NCBI RefSeq assembly: GCF_008086045.1
Contig: NZ_VSEY01000028.1
Span: 112,259 to 176,258 of the forward strand
Source: Nonomuraea sp. PA05
Lineage (GTDB): Bacteria > Actinomycetota > Actinomycetes > Streptosporangiales > Streptosporangiaceae
Direction of reading: 5' to 3'
Length of the DNA: 64,000 nt
Part shown: positions 1 to 8,517 of the stretch, in pieces
Layout of the letters: each line of letters starts with the position of its first letter
How positions within the stretch are numbered: position 1 is the stretch's first letter
The notes under the pieces: generated by a model
Databases searched by the model: none
The model's input: only the letters and a program-made list of their open reading frames with translations
Told to the model about the DNA's origin: nothing
Position numbers and translations under genes: made by a program

Positions 1-771
1 GACCGGGCGCTGCCAGAACGTGTGATCGTCCACGGCCGCCAGCATGCTGCGGTAGTCGGGCGCCGACCCGGCCTGCGCCCAGCGCACGAACGCGGTCAGC
101 GCCTTGTCGGCGTCGGGGCCGGTGCCGACGACGTCCCTGGCGGCGGCCACGGTGGCGATGCCCGCCCCGGCCAGGGAGGGGTCGGGCACCCGGACGACGT
201 CCGGCTCGTCGGCGTTGGGCGTCAGCCGCCCGCGCACGGTCGAGGGGAAGACCATCCGCCAGTTCATCTCGGTCCTGCCCACGGAGAAGCGCTGGGCCAG
301 CGACGACCGGGTGGCGAACACCAGCGGCGAGGTCGCCACCACGCTCTCCCCCGCCGGCAGCGAGCTGGCCCCCTGCTGGCGGGCCAGCCTGATCCAGGCG
401 GAGGAGTCGGCGATCCAGCCGTCGGGCCGTTCGGCCAGCACGCCCGCCCGGTCGCCGATCAGCGTGCGCAGGACCGTGGCCGGCGGCTGCTCGGTCACCT
501 GGACCAGCACGCACCGGCCGCCCACGGCCGTCTTCGTCTCGTTGAACCGGCCCGCCGCCTCCATGACCGCCGGAGCCACGTCCACCGCGGCGGCCACGTT
601 GACCAGAACAGGCTCTCGTGTGCTGCACAGCACCCCGCCGCCCCCGAAGATCACGACGAGGCCGGCCGCGACGATGGCCACGGCCGTCAGCCCTGCCAGC
701 ATGCCGCGCTGTAACGCCTTCCTGCGTCGCTGCTCGGGGGCTAACGCGGCGCGGTGCCGACCCAACCGCAC
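1..771 (-). CDS. Substrate-binding/VWA-type membrane protein, 5' part only
   Basis: This gene runs off the left edge, so only its first 257 codons are visible and the frame is open to base 1. I start it at the GTG at 769-771, preceded by a weak AGAGG. The N-terminus is basic, followed by one hydrophobic segment at about residues 24-45, so the rest is predicted to lie outside the cell. The part after it resembles the periplasmic-binding domain that precedes a von Willebrand A domain in actinobacterial proteins. That resemblance is from memory of the family, and the VWA part would lie outside the window. Two rare TTA leucine codons (742-744 and 712-714) sit near the start, which in streptomycetes would make translation depend on the bldA tRNA. 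Confidence 0.6.
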   Translation of the reverse strand, partial: MRLGRHRAALAPEQRRRKALQRGMLAGLTAVAIVAAGLVVIFGGGGVLCSTREPVLVNVAAAVDVAPAVMEAAGRFNETKTAVGGRCVLVQVTEQPPATVLRTLIGDRAGVLAERPDGWIADSSAWIRLARQQGASSLPAGESVVATSPLVFATRSSLAQRFSVGRTEMNWRMVFPSTVRGRLTPNADEPDVVRVPDPSLAGAGIATVAAARDVVGTGPDADKALTAFVRWAQAGSAPDYRSMLAAVDDHTFWQRPV

Positions 772-853
772 GGTGAACCTCTCTCCACGGGGAGGAACGA
801 TTCTCCCAGCGCCTCACAGGGCGGGCGCAAGTGCTTGTTAGAACATGTTACAA

Positions 854-3400
854 CTAGGCCAGCGGCAGGACCCTTCTGACGCTCTGGCAGACGCCGTCGC
901 TGGCCGCCGAGGCCGCCAGCCGCTCCGCGTCAGGGACGCCGTACTCGGTGGTGCGCTGCCGCACCGGCCGGCCGGTGACCTCGACCATCGCGCGCAGCTC
1001 GCTGATCGTCTTGTACGAGCCGTTCTCCGACCCGGCCATCCGGCTGATCGTCTCCTCCATCAGCGTGCCGCCGAGGTCGTTGACCCCGCCCTGGAGCACC
1101 TGGCGGCACAGGTCGTCCTGGAGCTTGACCCAGGAGCACTGGATGTTCCTGATCGCGCCGTGCAGGAGGATCCTGGCCAGGGCGTGCACGGCGCGGTTCT
1201 CCTGCGCGGTCGGGCCCGGCCTGGCCACGCCCGCCAGGTAGATCGGGGCGCTGGTGTGCACGAAGGGCAGCAGCACGAACTCGGAGAAGCCGCCCGTCTC
1301 CTCCTGCAGCTTCCTGATCAGCTTGATGTGCCTGACCCAGTGCAGGTGGTTGTCCACGTGCCCGTACATCATGGTCGAGGTGGTGGGGATGCCGACCCGG
1401 TGCGCGGTGCTGATGACCTCGATCCACTCCTTGGCCGGCAGCTTGCCCTTGGTCAGCACCCAGCGCACGTCGTCGTCGAGGATCTCGGCCGCCGTGCCGG
1501 GCAGCGAGTCCACGCCCGCCTCCTTGGCGGCCTCCAGCCAGTCGCGGATCGACAGGTTCATCCGCGACGCGCCGTTGATGACCTCCATCGGGGAGAACGC
1601 GTGCACGTGCATGCCCGGCGTCCTGGCCTTCACGGCCCTGGCGATGTCGAAGTAGGCGGTGCCGGGCAGGTCGGGGTGGATGCCGCCCTGCATGCACACC
1701 TCGGTCGCGCCGGCCGCCCACGCCTCCTCGGCCCGGTCGGCGACCTGGTCCATGCTCAGCGTGTACGCGTCCGCGTCCGTCCTGCGCTGGGCGAAGGCGC
1801 AGAAGCGGCAGCCGGTGTAGCAGACGTTGGTGAAGTTGATGTTCCGGTTGACCACGTAGGTGACGTCGTCGCCCGCCGCCTCCCTGCGCAGCGCGTCGGC
1901 GATGGCGGCCAGCTCGTCCAGCGCCTCACCCTCCGCGCCGAGCAGCGCCACGGCCTCGGCGTCCGTCAGCCCCGCGGGGTCGGCCTCGGCCCGCTTCAGC
2001 GCCTGCCGCACGTCGCTGGGGGTGGCGGCGACCGTGCTGCCAAGGCGCTCGCGCAGGGCGTCCCAGTCACCGTAGACGTGGTCGAAGTCGTCGCGGCGGT
2101 CGTTCGTGCGGCCCGTGGTGTCCACCTCGACGTGCAGGTCGACGCGTCCGGACGCGGCGAACCCGCCGTCGGGCTCCTGCCAGGGGCGGCCTTCCAGCGC
2201 GGCGTCCTCGCGGGCCAGGCCGGTGGCCGGGTCGGCCAGGGCGGAGACGTGGCCGATCAGGCGGGGGTCGAGCCAGGGCTCCCCGGCCTGCACGTACTCG
2301 GGGTAGATCGTCAGCCGTTCCCTGAGCAGGAACCCGGCCTCACCCGTGCGGGCGGCGAGGTCGTCGATCTGCGGCCACGGCCGCTCCGGGTTGACGTGGT
2401 CGGGGGTGAGCGGCGACACGCCGCCCCAGTCGTCGATCCCGGCCCTGATCATCAGCTCGTACTCGGCGTCGACCAGGTTGGGCGGCGCCTGGAGGCGTAC
2501 GCGGGGGCCGAGCACCAGGCGGGCCACCGCGATCGTGGCGGCCAACTCCTGGAGGTCGGCGTCCGGCAGGCCGCGCATGGCGGTGTCGGGCTTGGCGCGG
2601 AAGTTCTGCACGATCACTTCCTGGATGCCGCCGTACTCCCTGGCCACCCTGCGGATCGCAAAGATCGACTCGGCCCGGTCCTCGACGGTCTCGCCGATGC
2701 CGATCAGGATGCCCGTGGTGAACGGCACGTTCGTGCGGCCTGCGTCCTCCAGCACGCGCAGCCGCACGGCCGGGTCCTTGTCGGGCGAGCCGTAGTGCGG
2801 CTGGCCCTTCTCCTCGAACAACCGCCGCGACGTCGTCTCCAGCATCATCCCCATGGACGGCGCGACCGGCTTGAGCCGCTGGAAGTCCCGCCAGCTCAGC
2901 ACCCCCGGGTTCAGGTGCGGCAACAGCCCGGTCTCCTCCAGCACTCTGATCGCCATCGCGCGCACGTAGGACAACGTGTCGTCATAGCCGTGCGCGTCGA
3001 GCCACTCCCTGGCCTGGTGCCAGCGGTCCTCCGGCCGGTCCCCCAGCGTGAACAGCGCCTCCTTGCACCCCATCGCCGCCCCCTGCCGGGCGATCTCCAG
3101 CACCTCGTCGGGGCTCAGGAACGGCGCCTCCAGCTTGTGCGGCGCCGTCGCGAACGTGCAATAACCACACCGGTCCCGGCACAGCCGGGTCAACGGGATG
3201 AAAACCTTCCTGCTGTAGGTGATGATCCCCTCGCGACCGGCGGCCCGCAGACCGGCGTCGCGCACGCGGGAGGCGTGTTCGAGGAGCGTGTCGAGGTGCT
3301 CGTCCCTGGCGTGCAGGAGCACGGTCGCCTCGGTCACATCGAGCGTCTTGCCGTCCCTGGCTCGGGCGAGGGCGCGGCGGAGCGCGGAGTCAGAACTCAT
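854..3400 (-). CDS. fbiC: FO synthase, CofG/CofH fusion (F420 biosynthesis)
   Basis: This 848-residue protein makes 7,8-didemethyl-8-hydroxy-5-deazariboflavin (FO), the chromophore of coenzyme F420, from tyrosine and a riboflavin precursor. Two radical-SAM domains are joined in one chain, as is usual in actinobacteria. The first CX3CX2C is CRDRCGYC (Cys74, 78, 81) in the CofG half. The second is CYTGCRFC (Cys527, 531, 534) in the CofH half. The length is normal for the family and the ATG start leaves a short, conserved-looking N-terminus. It appears monocistronic, 49 bp upstream of a DNA glycosylase gene on the same strand. A luciferase-like oxidoreductase at 34.7 kb could use F420, which is only an inference. 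Confidence 0.96.
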   Translation of the reverse strand: MSSDSALRRALARARDGKTLDVTEATVLLHARDEHLDTLLEHASRVRDAGLRAAGREGIITYSRKVFIPLTRLCRDRCGYCTFATAPHKLEAPFLSPDEVLEIARQGAAMGCKEALFTLGDRPEDRWHQAREWLDAHGYDDTLSYVRAMAIRVLEETGLLPHLNPGVLSWRDFQRLKPVAPSMGMMLETTSRRLFEEKGQPHYGSPDKDPAVRLRVLEDAGRTNVPFTTGILIGIGETVEDRAESIFAIRRVAREYGGIQEVIVQNFRAKPDTAMRGLPDADLQELAATIAVARLVLGPRVRLQAPPNLVDAEYELMIRAGIDDWGGVSPLTPDHVNPERPWPQIDDLAARTGEAGFLLRERLTIYPEYVQAGEPWLDPRLIGHVSALADPATGLAREDAALEGRPWQEPDGGFAASGRVDLHVEVDTTGRTNDRRDDFDHVYGDWDALRERLGSTVAATPSDVRQALKRAEADPAGLTDAEAVALLGAEGEALDELAAIADALRREAAGDDVTYVVNRNINFTNVCYTGCRFCAFAQRRTDADAYTLSMDQVADRAEEAWAAGATEVCMQGGIHPDLPGTAYFDIARAVKARTPGMHVHAFSPMEVINGASRMNLSIRDWLEAAKEAGVDSLPGTAAEILDDDVRWVLTKGKLPAKEWIEVISTAHRVGIPTTSTMMYGHVDNHLHWVRHIKLIRKLQEETGGFSEFVLLPFVHTSAPIYLAGVARPGPTAQENRAVHALARILLHGAIRNIQCSWVKLQDDLCRQVLQGGVNDLGGTLMEETISRMAGSENGSYKTISELRAMVEVTGRPVRQRTTEYGVPDAERLAASAASDGVCQSVRRVLPLA

Positions 3401-3449
3401 AGAGGCACAGTACGACGGGCTGAGTTCGCCGTACGCACCCAGGGCGCGC

Positions 3450-4343
3450 TCAGAACGCCCGGTAGTCGCGCGCGGCCATCCTCGGCCCCCTGGCCGGCGG
3501 GCGCAGGCCGCTCAGCCACACCAGCACCGTGGCGCGGTGCCGATGCCCGGTGTACGGCTCCAGCAGCCGCATCATGCCGGGATCGTCGGTCTTCTCCCCC
3601 GTCAGCGCGTAGCCGACGAGCTTGGCCAGGTGGAAGTCGCCCACGCTGACCGCGTCGGGGTCGCCGAACGCCCGCTGCCGCACCTCGGCCGACGTCCACA
3701 CGCCGACCCCCGGCAGCGCGCGCAGCAGCCGGTCGAGCTCCTGCGTGGTGGCGGCGGCCTCCAGCTTGGCGGCGTGCCAGGCGGCGGTGGCGATCGTGCG
3801 GGCGCGCACGGCCTCGGCGCCCGCCCGGTGCCAGTGCCAGGACGGGATCTGCCGCCACACCTCAGGCTCCGGCACCACCCGCATGCCCTCGGGCGCCGGG
3901 CCGGGCGCGGGCTCGCCGTACCGGCCGAGCAGCCACCGCCAGGCCCGCCACGCCTCCTGCCCGACCACCTTCTGCTCCAGCACGGCGGGCACGAGGGCCT
4001 CCATCACCCGCCCCGTGCGCCCGATGCGCAGCCCGGGATGCCTCCTGACGACGTCGGCCAGCACCTCGTGCCTGACGCTGAACCCCGCCAGGTCGTCCTC
4101 GGCGCCCACCAGCGCCGGCATCGTCTCCAGTGCCCAGCCGGCCCCCGGCCCCCACGCCTGGCCGTGCACGGCGCCCGCCCGCACGCTCACCCTGAGCGTG
4201 CAGGGCCCGTCGGGGGTCCTCGACGTACGCCACACGGCGCCGTCAGGGGTCCGGCGCCAGGCAGGGTCGCCGCCGCCGCGCTTGTGGGGCTGCAACGCCA
4301 GCCCCACGTCCAGCGGCCCGTCGGGCTCCCACCTGCGCTCCAT
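3450..4343 (-). CDS. AlkA-like DNA-3-methyladenine glycosylase (HhH-GPD)
   Basis: This 297-residue protein fits the helix-hairpin-helix glycosylases that remove alkylated bases in base-excision repair. The hairpin LPGVGVWTSAEV (about residues 210-221) is followed by the catalytic aspartate in VGDFHL (Asp236), matching the AlkA arrangement. No FeS cysteine cluster is present, which separates it from the Nth/MutY group. A GTG lies immediately before the ATG I chose, so the protein could be one residue longer. It stands alone between fbiC and the nucleotidyltransferase gene, and nothing in its context suggests a special role. Confidence 0.88.
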   Translation of the reverse strand: MERRWEPDGPLDVGLALQPHKRGGGDPAWRRTPDGAVWRTSRTPDGPCTLRVSVRAGAVHGQAWGPGAGWALETMPALVGAEDDLAGFSVRHEVLADVVRRHPGLRIGRTGRVMEALVPAVLEQKVVGQEAWRAWRWLLGRYGEPAPGPAPEGMRVVPEPEVWRQIPSWHWHRAGAEAVRARTIATAAWHAAKLEAAATTQELDRLLRALPGVGVWTSAEVRQRAFGDPDAVSVGDFHLAKLVGYALTGEKTDDPGMMRLLEPYTGHRHRATVLVWLSGLRPPARGPRMAARDYRAF

Positions 4344-4377
4344 CACCTGTACAGTCTGCCCGCCCCGCAGGGCTGGG

Positions 4378-5469
4378 TCAGACGTCGCTGGAGTAACGCA
4401 GCGCCCGCTCGGGCAGCTCGATGCCCGGCCAGACGCGTACGCCGTTCTGCAGCTCGTTGCCCGGCCCCACGATGGCGCCGTCGCCGATCACCGCGTCGCG
4501 CACCACCGTGCCGGAGCAGACCCGCGCGCCCTGACCCACCACGGAGTCGGTCACCGAGGCGCCCGCCTCTACCACGCAGTCGTCGCTGAGCACGGAGCCG
4601 ACCACCGAGGCGCCCGCCTCGACGACGGCCCGCGCGCCGACGGCCGTGCCGCCCCGGACCTTCGCCTCAGGCGAGATGCGGGCCCCTTCGAGCCGCAGGA
4701 ACTCGCCCGTGGGCCCCGGCAGCGCGGGCGAGGCCAGCCGGCCCAGCACCAGGTCGCGGGAGCCCTGCACGTACGCGGTCGGCGTGCCGACGTCGAGCCA
4801 GTAGGTGCGGTCGGCATACCCCAGCACCAGCTCGCCGGACTCGATCAGCCCCGGGAACGTCTCCCGCTCGACCGACACGACCTCGTCGCGCGGGATCGAG
4901 TCGATCACCGACCGGGTGAAGACGTAGCAGCCGGCGTTGATCCGGTTCGTGACGGGGTTGGGGGTCTTCTCCAGGAACGCCGTCACGCGCCCCGCCTCGT
5001 CGGTCGGCACGCAGCCGAACCGCGAAGGATCGTCGACCTCCGTCAAATGGAGCGTTACAGCGGCCTGCCGCTCACGGTGCGCGCGCACCTGTTCGCCGAT
5101 GTCGTGGCCGGACAGGATGTCGCCGTTGAGGATCAGCACCGGGTCGTCGGGGCCGGCCGTCAGCGCCTCGGCGGCGTTGCGGATGGCGCCGCCGGTGCCC
5201 AGCGGTGTCTCCTCGGTCATGTATTCGAGTGAGAGCCCGAACGCCGCCCCGTCGCCGAAGGCAGGCTCGAACATGGACGCCTTGTAGGAGGTGGCGAACA
5301 CGATGCGGCGTACGCCGAAAGATCGGGCGCGCGCCAGTTGGTGTGCCAGGAACGGCACCCCGGCGGTCTGCAGCAGCGGCTTGGGCGTGCCCAGTGTCAG
5401 CGGACGCAGGCGCGTGCCCTGCCCCCCGACCAGGAGGATCGCCTCGAGGTCTGGCAAAGAGCTCTCCAT
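4378..5469 (-). CDS. Sugar-nucleotide pyrophosphorylase, mannose-1-P guanylyltransferase type
   Basis: The 363-residue protein has an N-terminal nucleotidyltransferase fold with GGQGTRLRPLT, KP and LNGD signatures near residues 17-27, 31 and 118. A C-terminal left-handed beta-helix follows, seen as repeated hexapeptide-like VVEAGASV and GARV units. Such enzymes make GDP-mannose or another NDP-hexose from the sugar-1-phosphate. The substrate cannot be read from sequence. It is 20 bp downstream of a GT4 glycosyltransferase on the same strand, so the two probably supply and use the same activated sugar in the envelope locus. The start lies at a GTG-ATG pair; I chose the ATG. Confidence 0.88.
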   Translation of the reverse strand: MESSLPDLEAILLVGGQGTRLRPLTLGTPKPLLQTAGVPFLAHQLARARSFGVRRIVFATSYKASMFEPAFGDGAAFGLSLEYMTEETPLGTGGAIRNAAEALTAGPDDPVLILNGDILSGHDIGEQVRAHRERQAAVTLHLTEVDDPSRFGCVPTDEAGRVTAFLEKTPNPVTNRINAGCYVFTRSVIDSIPRDEVVSVERETFPGLIESGELVLGYADRTYWLDVGTPTAYVQGSRDLVLGRLASPALPGPTGEFLRLEGARISPEAKVRGGTAVGARAVVEAGASVVGSVLSDDCVVEAGASVTDSVVGQGARVCSGTVVRDAVIGDGAIVGPGNELQNGVRVWPGIELPERALRYSSDV

Positions 5470-5489
5470 CACTCCGTGAGGTTACCGAA

Positions 5490-6605
5490 CTATTCGATCG
5501 CGCGTTGATAGGAGCTGAGATGGGCCTCCGCCGAAGCGTCCCACGTGAATTCGCGGGCTCTGGCCGGCCCCGCCTCCTGCAACTGGTTCCTGCGCTCGGG
5601 AGAGGCCAGCAGGTGCCCCAGCGCCTCGGCGATGCTGCCGACGTCCGGCTCAGTGTAGGCCACCGCGTCGCCGCCCACCTCGGGCAGCGACGTGCGGTGG
5701 GTGGTCAGTACGGGGGCGCCGCAGGCCATGGCCTCCAGCACCGGCAGCCCGAACCCCTCGCCACGCGAGGGGAAGGCCACCACCAGCGCCCCGCCCAGGA
5801 ACCCGGGCAGGTCGGGCGCGCGCAGGTAGCCGGGCCTGATGACCCGCACGGTGGCCTCGACCTCGCGACAGGCCGCGTCCACGTCGTCCTCGTGCACGCC
5901 GCCGCCGAGCACCAGCGCCGGCGGCTTGTCCAGCCGCTTCACGGCGGCGGCGAAGCCACGGATGAGGTTGGGCACGTTCTTGCGGGGGTCGAGGGCGCCG
6001 AGGAAGGCCACGTACGGCTGGCCGTGCAGCCCGCACCGCATGGCCGCGCGGCGGATCTCCTCCTCGGTCGGCGGATGGAAGTGCGCCAGGTCGACGCCGT
6101 GGTAGGCGACGTCGATGCGGGTGGGGTCGGCCTCCAGCACGCGGACCAGCTCGTCGCGCGTCGCCTTGGACGGCACGATCACCCGCTTGGCGTGGCGGAC
6201 GGCGGTGCGCGTGGCCGAGCGGAAGAACGCGGCACGCGGGCTGTGGTCGTCGGGCTCGGTGAACCAGGTGGCGTCGTGCACGGTCACGACGGTCGGCAGG
6301 CCCGATCCGAGCGGGATGGAGTAGTAGGGGGCGTGGATCACGTCGGCGCCGGCCCGGCGGGCGAGTAACGGGAGCCCTGTCTGCTCCCACGCCAGCCTGG
6401 CGGCCCTGTTGGTGATCGCTACGGGCCCGGGAAGTATCTGGGCCGAAGGCGCGAGGCGCCGGTATCGCTCCGCTTCGGCACGCTGGCAGACCACCGACAG
6501 ATTCGCGCCGGCCCGATCGAGCGCGGCCACGAGCCCGTCCACGTATCTGATCAACGCGCCGCGGTCCGCGGGAACCGCCGCCGCATCGACGAGCACTCGA
6601 GGCAT
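5490..6605 (-). CDS. GT4 glycosyltransferase
   Basis: This 371-residue retaining glycosyltransferase has the GT-B fold signatures of family 4: an N-terminal Rossmann part ending in VIHAPYYSIPLG and a donor-binding GFGLPVLEAMACGAPV near residues 290-306 containing the EX7E pattern. It probably transfers mannose or a related hexose onto a lipid-linked or cell-wall acceptor at the inner face of the membrane. The clear ATG start has a weak upstream purine tract. The adjacent downstream nucleotidyltransferase probably supplies its donor. Confidence 0.88.
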   Translation of the reverse strand: MPRVLVDAAAVPADRGALIRYVDGLVAALDRAGANLSVVCQRAEAERYRRLAPSAQILPGPVAITNRAARLAWEQTGLPLLARRAGADVIHAPYYSIPLGSGLPTVVTVHDATWFTEPDDHSPRAAFFRSATRTAVRHAKRVIVPSKATRDELVRVLEADPTRIDVAYHGVDLAHFHPPTEEEIRRAAMRCGLHGQPYVAFLGALDPRKNVPNLIRGFAAAVKRLDKPPALVLGGGVHEDDVDAACREVEATVRVIRPGYLRAPDLPGFLGGALVVAFPSRGEGFGLPVLEAMACGAPVLTTHRTSLPEVGGDAVAYTEPDVGSIAEALGHLLASPERRNQLQEAGPARAREFTWDASAEAHLSSYQRAIE

Positions 6606-6699
6606 TACGAAGATCTTCTCCCCTCAAGATCAACGTGGGACCGGGCGTCCCCCTCTGAAGTTCAGCTTATGACCAGCCTCCCCTAAATCGTGGGCCAAA

Positions 6700-7599
6700 T
6701 CACACCGAGTCGCGACGCGCCGCAATTCCCGCCAGGCCCGCGCAGATCAGATCGCCCACGATGATGACAATGCGGGATGAAAGAGCCACCGCAATTGCGG
6801 CACCGGACTCCAGATGGGGTGCCAGGACCGCAACCATGGCAACCTCCCTGACCCCCGCACCCGCCGGGATCACGAACGTCAGGATGCCCAGGCACCACGA
6901 CAGCGCGAACGCCCCGACGGCGAAGAGCAGGCCGCCCTGGGGGGCGACGAAGTACAGGTGCACGCCGTAGGCGAGCCAGCCGGTCAGCGCCCAGCCGAGC
7001 GCGGTCAGCATGCCGCGCCTGGTCAGAGGGCGTTCGAGGGGGTCGCGCCTGAGGCGGCGCAGGGCGTACCCGATGACGGCGTTGATGACCTTCGGTTCGA
7101 GCAGGACGAGCAGCAGCGGGATGAACAGCAGCAGCCAGCCGTACCGGTCCCAGCCCAGCGTGACCAGCGTCACCAGCAGGCCGGTGGCGAGTTGGATCGG
7201 CATCATCAGGAAGAACGCCGCCGCGCTGCGCGAGCGCGGCACGCCCAGGTCGCGGCCCATCTCCATCTGCGCGAGCACGGGCCAGACGGCGCCCGGGATG
7301 TACTTGCCGAGCTGGCCCACGAAGAAGACCTTGGCCGCCGGGCGGGCGGGCAGCGGCGAGCCGAGGTCGGCCAGCAGGGTGCGCCAGGTGAGCATGGCTC
7401 CGAGCAGCGCCGCGACCACCGCGACCAGCGAGCCCGCCAGCGCGGCCCACGACAGCCTGGCGAACCCGGCCACCACCGCGTCCCACTGCCCGGCCACCGC
7501 CCAGACGCCGAAGGCGAGCGCGACCGCCAGAAAGCCGTACCTGACCAGACGGCGAGCCGCCGAACGCCGCCGCGGCACCGGTTCCACGGGAGCCTTCAC
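6700..7599 (-). CDS. Flippase-like membrane protein (LPG synthase TM / UPF0104 family)
   Basis: This 299-residue multi-pass protein has about seven or eight hydrophobic segments and the family motifs FVGQLGKYIPGAVWP and VIPAGAGVREVAMV. The family includes the flippase half of MprF and many uncharacterised lipid-handling proteins. The soluble aminoacyl-transferase domain of MprF is absent. I start it at the GTG whose last bases overlap the stop of the methyltransferase (GTGA), so the two are probably translationally coupled. A related protein lies 0.9 kb away on the opposite strand (8518-9495) and shares the GQLGKYIPGAVW block, suggesting an old duplication. It may move a lipid-linked glycan, which is inference. 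Confidence 0.85.
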   Translation of the reverse strand: MKAPVEPVPRRRSAARRLVRYGFLAVALAFGVWAVAGQWDAVVAGFARLSWAALAGSLVAVVAALLGAMLTWRTLLADLGSPLPARPAAKVFFVGQLGKYIPGAVWPVLAQMEMGRDLGVPRSRSAAAFFLMMPIQLATGLLVTLVTLGWDRYGWLLLFIPLLLVLLEPKVINAVIGYALRRLRRDPLERPLTRRGMLTALGWALTGWLAYGVHLYFVAPQGGLLFAVGAFALSWCLGILTFVIPAGAGVREVAMVAVLAPHLESGAAIAVALSSRIVIIVGDLICAGLAGIAARRDSV

Positions 7600-8423
7600 C
7601 ACGGGCGCACCCGCTCGGGCGGCTGCGGCAACCGCGGCCCGGCCGGGCGGCGCGGCGTCTTGGTGGCCACCCACAGGTACGTCGGCACGACCGGCAGCAG
7701 CAGCCGCAGCACCGGGCGCGGCATGTGCGACAGCACGGCCCTGACCACCTTCCCCAGCGCCCCGGGGAACAGCTCGCCGCCCGCGAACCGGGTCGGCGTG
7801 GCCAGCACGGGGAACGTGTAGTCCCACACGTGGAAGGCGCGCAGCATCCTGCGCAGCCCGCGCCGCGTCCTGAACCGCTCGTAGTAGTGGTCCGCCCGCC
7901 CGGACGCGCGCACGTAACGATCGGCCAGCGCCGGCGGCAGGTACGACAGGAACGGCAGCTTGTAGTGCGGCTCCATCACCCCGAGCCGGTTGCCCAGCCC
8001 GAGGTAGAGCACCCCCGAGTCGGACAGCACCCGGTGCATCTCCGCCACCACCGCGTCGGGGTCCACCACGTGCTCGTAGATGTGGTTGAACACCAGCACG
8101 TCGATCGAGCCGTCGGGGAACGGCAGCGCCGTGCCGTCGCCGCAGACGAACGCCACCCGCTCGCCGAACCGATCGGCCGCCTTGCGCAGCCCCGGCACGT
8201 CGATGTCGATGCCGAGCGTGTGCTTCGCCCCGGCCTGCGCCAGCTCGTCGGCGATGAACCCGGCCGAGCAGCCCACGTCGCCGACGGTCAGCCCGCCGAG
8301 GGGCCCGTTGAAGTGCTCCAGCACCGCGATGATCTTCGCGGCCTTCCGCCTGCGCTTCTCCTCGTCGAGCATGGCGGACTGGAACTCGGAGTATTCGAGC
8401 TGCGCGACCCGTTGCTTCACCAC
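7596..8423 (-). CDS. SAM-dependent class I methyltransferase
   Basis: This protein of about 275 residues carries a methyltransferase motif I (VGDVGCSAG), followed by GIDID, FVCGDGTALPFPDGSIDVL and FNHIYEHV, typical of Methyltransf_11-type enzymes. A hydrophobic C-terminal stretch (VLRLLLPVVPTYLWV) suggests loose membrane association. Longer upstream starts would run toward the divergent gene at 8518, so I chose the GTG at 8421-8423, with a second GTG directly after it. It overlaps the following flippase-like gene by 4 bp. In a glycan locus it may methylate a sugar or lipid carrier; the substrate is unknown. Confidence 0.85.
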   Translation of the reverse strand: MVKQRVAQLEYSEFQSAMLDEEKRRRKAAKIIAVLEHFNGPLGGLTVGDVGCSAGFIADELAQAGAKHTLGIDIDVPGLRKAADRFGERVAFVCGDGTALPFPDGSIDVLVFNHIYEHVVDPDAVVAEMHRVLSDSGVLYLGLGNRLGVMEPHYKLPFLSYLPPALADRYVRASGRADHYYERFRTRRGLRRMLRAFHVWDYTFPVLATPTRFAGGELFPGALGKVVRAVLSHMPRPVLRLLLPVVPTYLWVATKTPRRPAGPRLPQPPERVRPW

Positions 8424-8517
8424 GGTTCCCCACCGTACCGACCCCGTGCGGACCCGTACGCCAATCGCCTGCTCCGGCTGCTGGATTTGGCCGGAGCACC
8501 GCGCGTAACCTGAGCCA

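Noticed and set aside
845..3649. Long plus-strand open frame of 934 codons opposite fbiC
   Set aside because: It is the antisense shadow of fbiC; the predicted protein is low-complexity Arg/His/Asp-rich with no domain.
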